DNA from: JADGHX01 sp040255575
Lineage (GTDB): Bacteria > Pseudomonadota > Gammaproteobacteria > Steroidobacterales > Steroidobacteraceae
Direction: 5' to 3'
DNA: 6,279 bases
Assembly (NCBI GenBank): GCA_040255575.1
Contig: JBDZVF010000385.1
Coordinates: 1-6,279 of the forward strand
Shown here: positions 6,129 through 6,279 of the stretch, piece after piece
Layout: each line of letters opens with the position of its first letter
Numbering within the stretch: position 1 is the first letter of the stretch
Program-made: the position numbers and the translations under genes
Notes under the pieces: generated by a model
The model's database searches: none
Seen by the model: only the letters and a program-made list of their open reading frames with translations
Told to the model about the DNA's origin: nothing

Positions 6129-6279
6129 CTACGCGCTCGCGCCGTTCGATGGCCGGCGCTTGCGCAGCTGCATGGCCACCTGGTTGCGCACGAACATGAT
6201 GGGTGGTTCCAGGCTCGCGAAACGGTCGAGCGCCGTGCGGCCGTCACACAGCACGGAAAGGAGACTGTGCGCCGGCCGC
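6129..6279 (-). CDS. C-terminal end of an unidentified protein (partial)
   Basis: An open frame enters from the right edge of the window and ends at a TAG at 6131-6129, giving the last 49 residues of a protein. The tail is arginine-rich near its end (QLRKRRPSNGASA) and has a short hydrophobic stretch (PPIMFVRNQVAMQL) before it. I do not recognise a family from so short a piece, and no catalytic motif or clear membrane segment can be claimed. It is believed to be real because the frame is open to the edge, it runs in the same direction as everything else, and its stop sits only 32 bases before the well-supported asnB start with a ribosome-binding site between them. By context it is probably another glycan-biosynthesis gene and the preceding member of the operon, but that is inference. 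Confidence 0.55.
   Translation of the reverse strand, partial: RPAHSLLSVLCDGRTALDRFASLEPPIMFVRNQVAMQLRKRRPSNGASA

Noticed and set aside
1..6279. Possible exosortase (XrtA)/PEP-CTERM locus
   Set aside because: The amidotransferase, glycosyltransferase and deacetylase mix recalls such loci, but no exosortase, PEP-CTERM protein or other diagnostic gene is in the window, so the assignment is not made.

Overview
The window is one unbroken, co-directional gene cluster on the minus strand of a GC-rich bacterium. Reading along transcription (from position 6279 down to 1) it holds: the 3' end of an unidentified gene; a complete class II glutamine-dependent amidotransferase of the asparagine synthase (AsnB) type; a complete FAD-dependent glycerol-3-phosphate dehydrogenase/oxidase (GlpD) homologue; two complete GT-B glycosyltransferases; and the 5' end of a gene whose start resembles a polysaccharide deacetylase. 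No RNA gene, mobile element, CRISPR array or terminator is visible. No stretch longer than about 32 bases lacks coding sequence.

The junctions are very tight. There are 32 bases between the first stop and asnB, a 16-base overlap from asnB to the GlpD homologue, an 11-base overlap from that gene to glycosyltransferase 1, 4 bases from glycosyltransferase 1 to 2, and 2 bases from glycosyltransferase 2 to the deacetylase-like gene. This is the pattern of a single operon with coupled translation. Three of the five starts in the window appear to be GTG. The operon promoter must lie upstream of the window and its terminator downstream.

The gene mix (AsnB-type amidotransferase, two family 4-like glycosyltransferases, probable NodB-type deacetylase) is typical of loci that build an exopolysaccharide, O-antigen or another surface glycan. 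It resembles the AsnB/glycosyltransferase/deacetylase parts of exosortase-type polysaccharide loci, but no exosortase or PEP-CTERM gene is present here. The odd member is the GlpD homologue. It keeps the FAD-binding fold and the C-terminal domain of the family, but it lacks an arginine that contacts the substrate phosphate in E. coli GlpD and has changed a usually conserved GTTD motif. It may act on a glycan-pathway substrate rather than in glycerol catabolism.

The host is probably a member of Pseudomonadota or a similarly GC-rich Gram-negative phylum, judged only from codon use and gene style. The sequence does not allow a firmer assignment.
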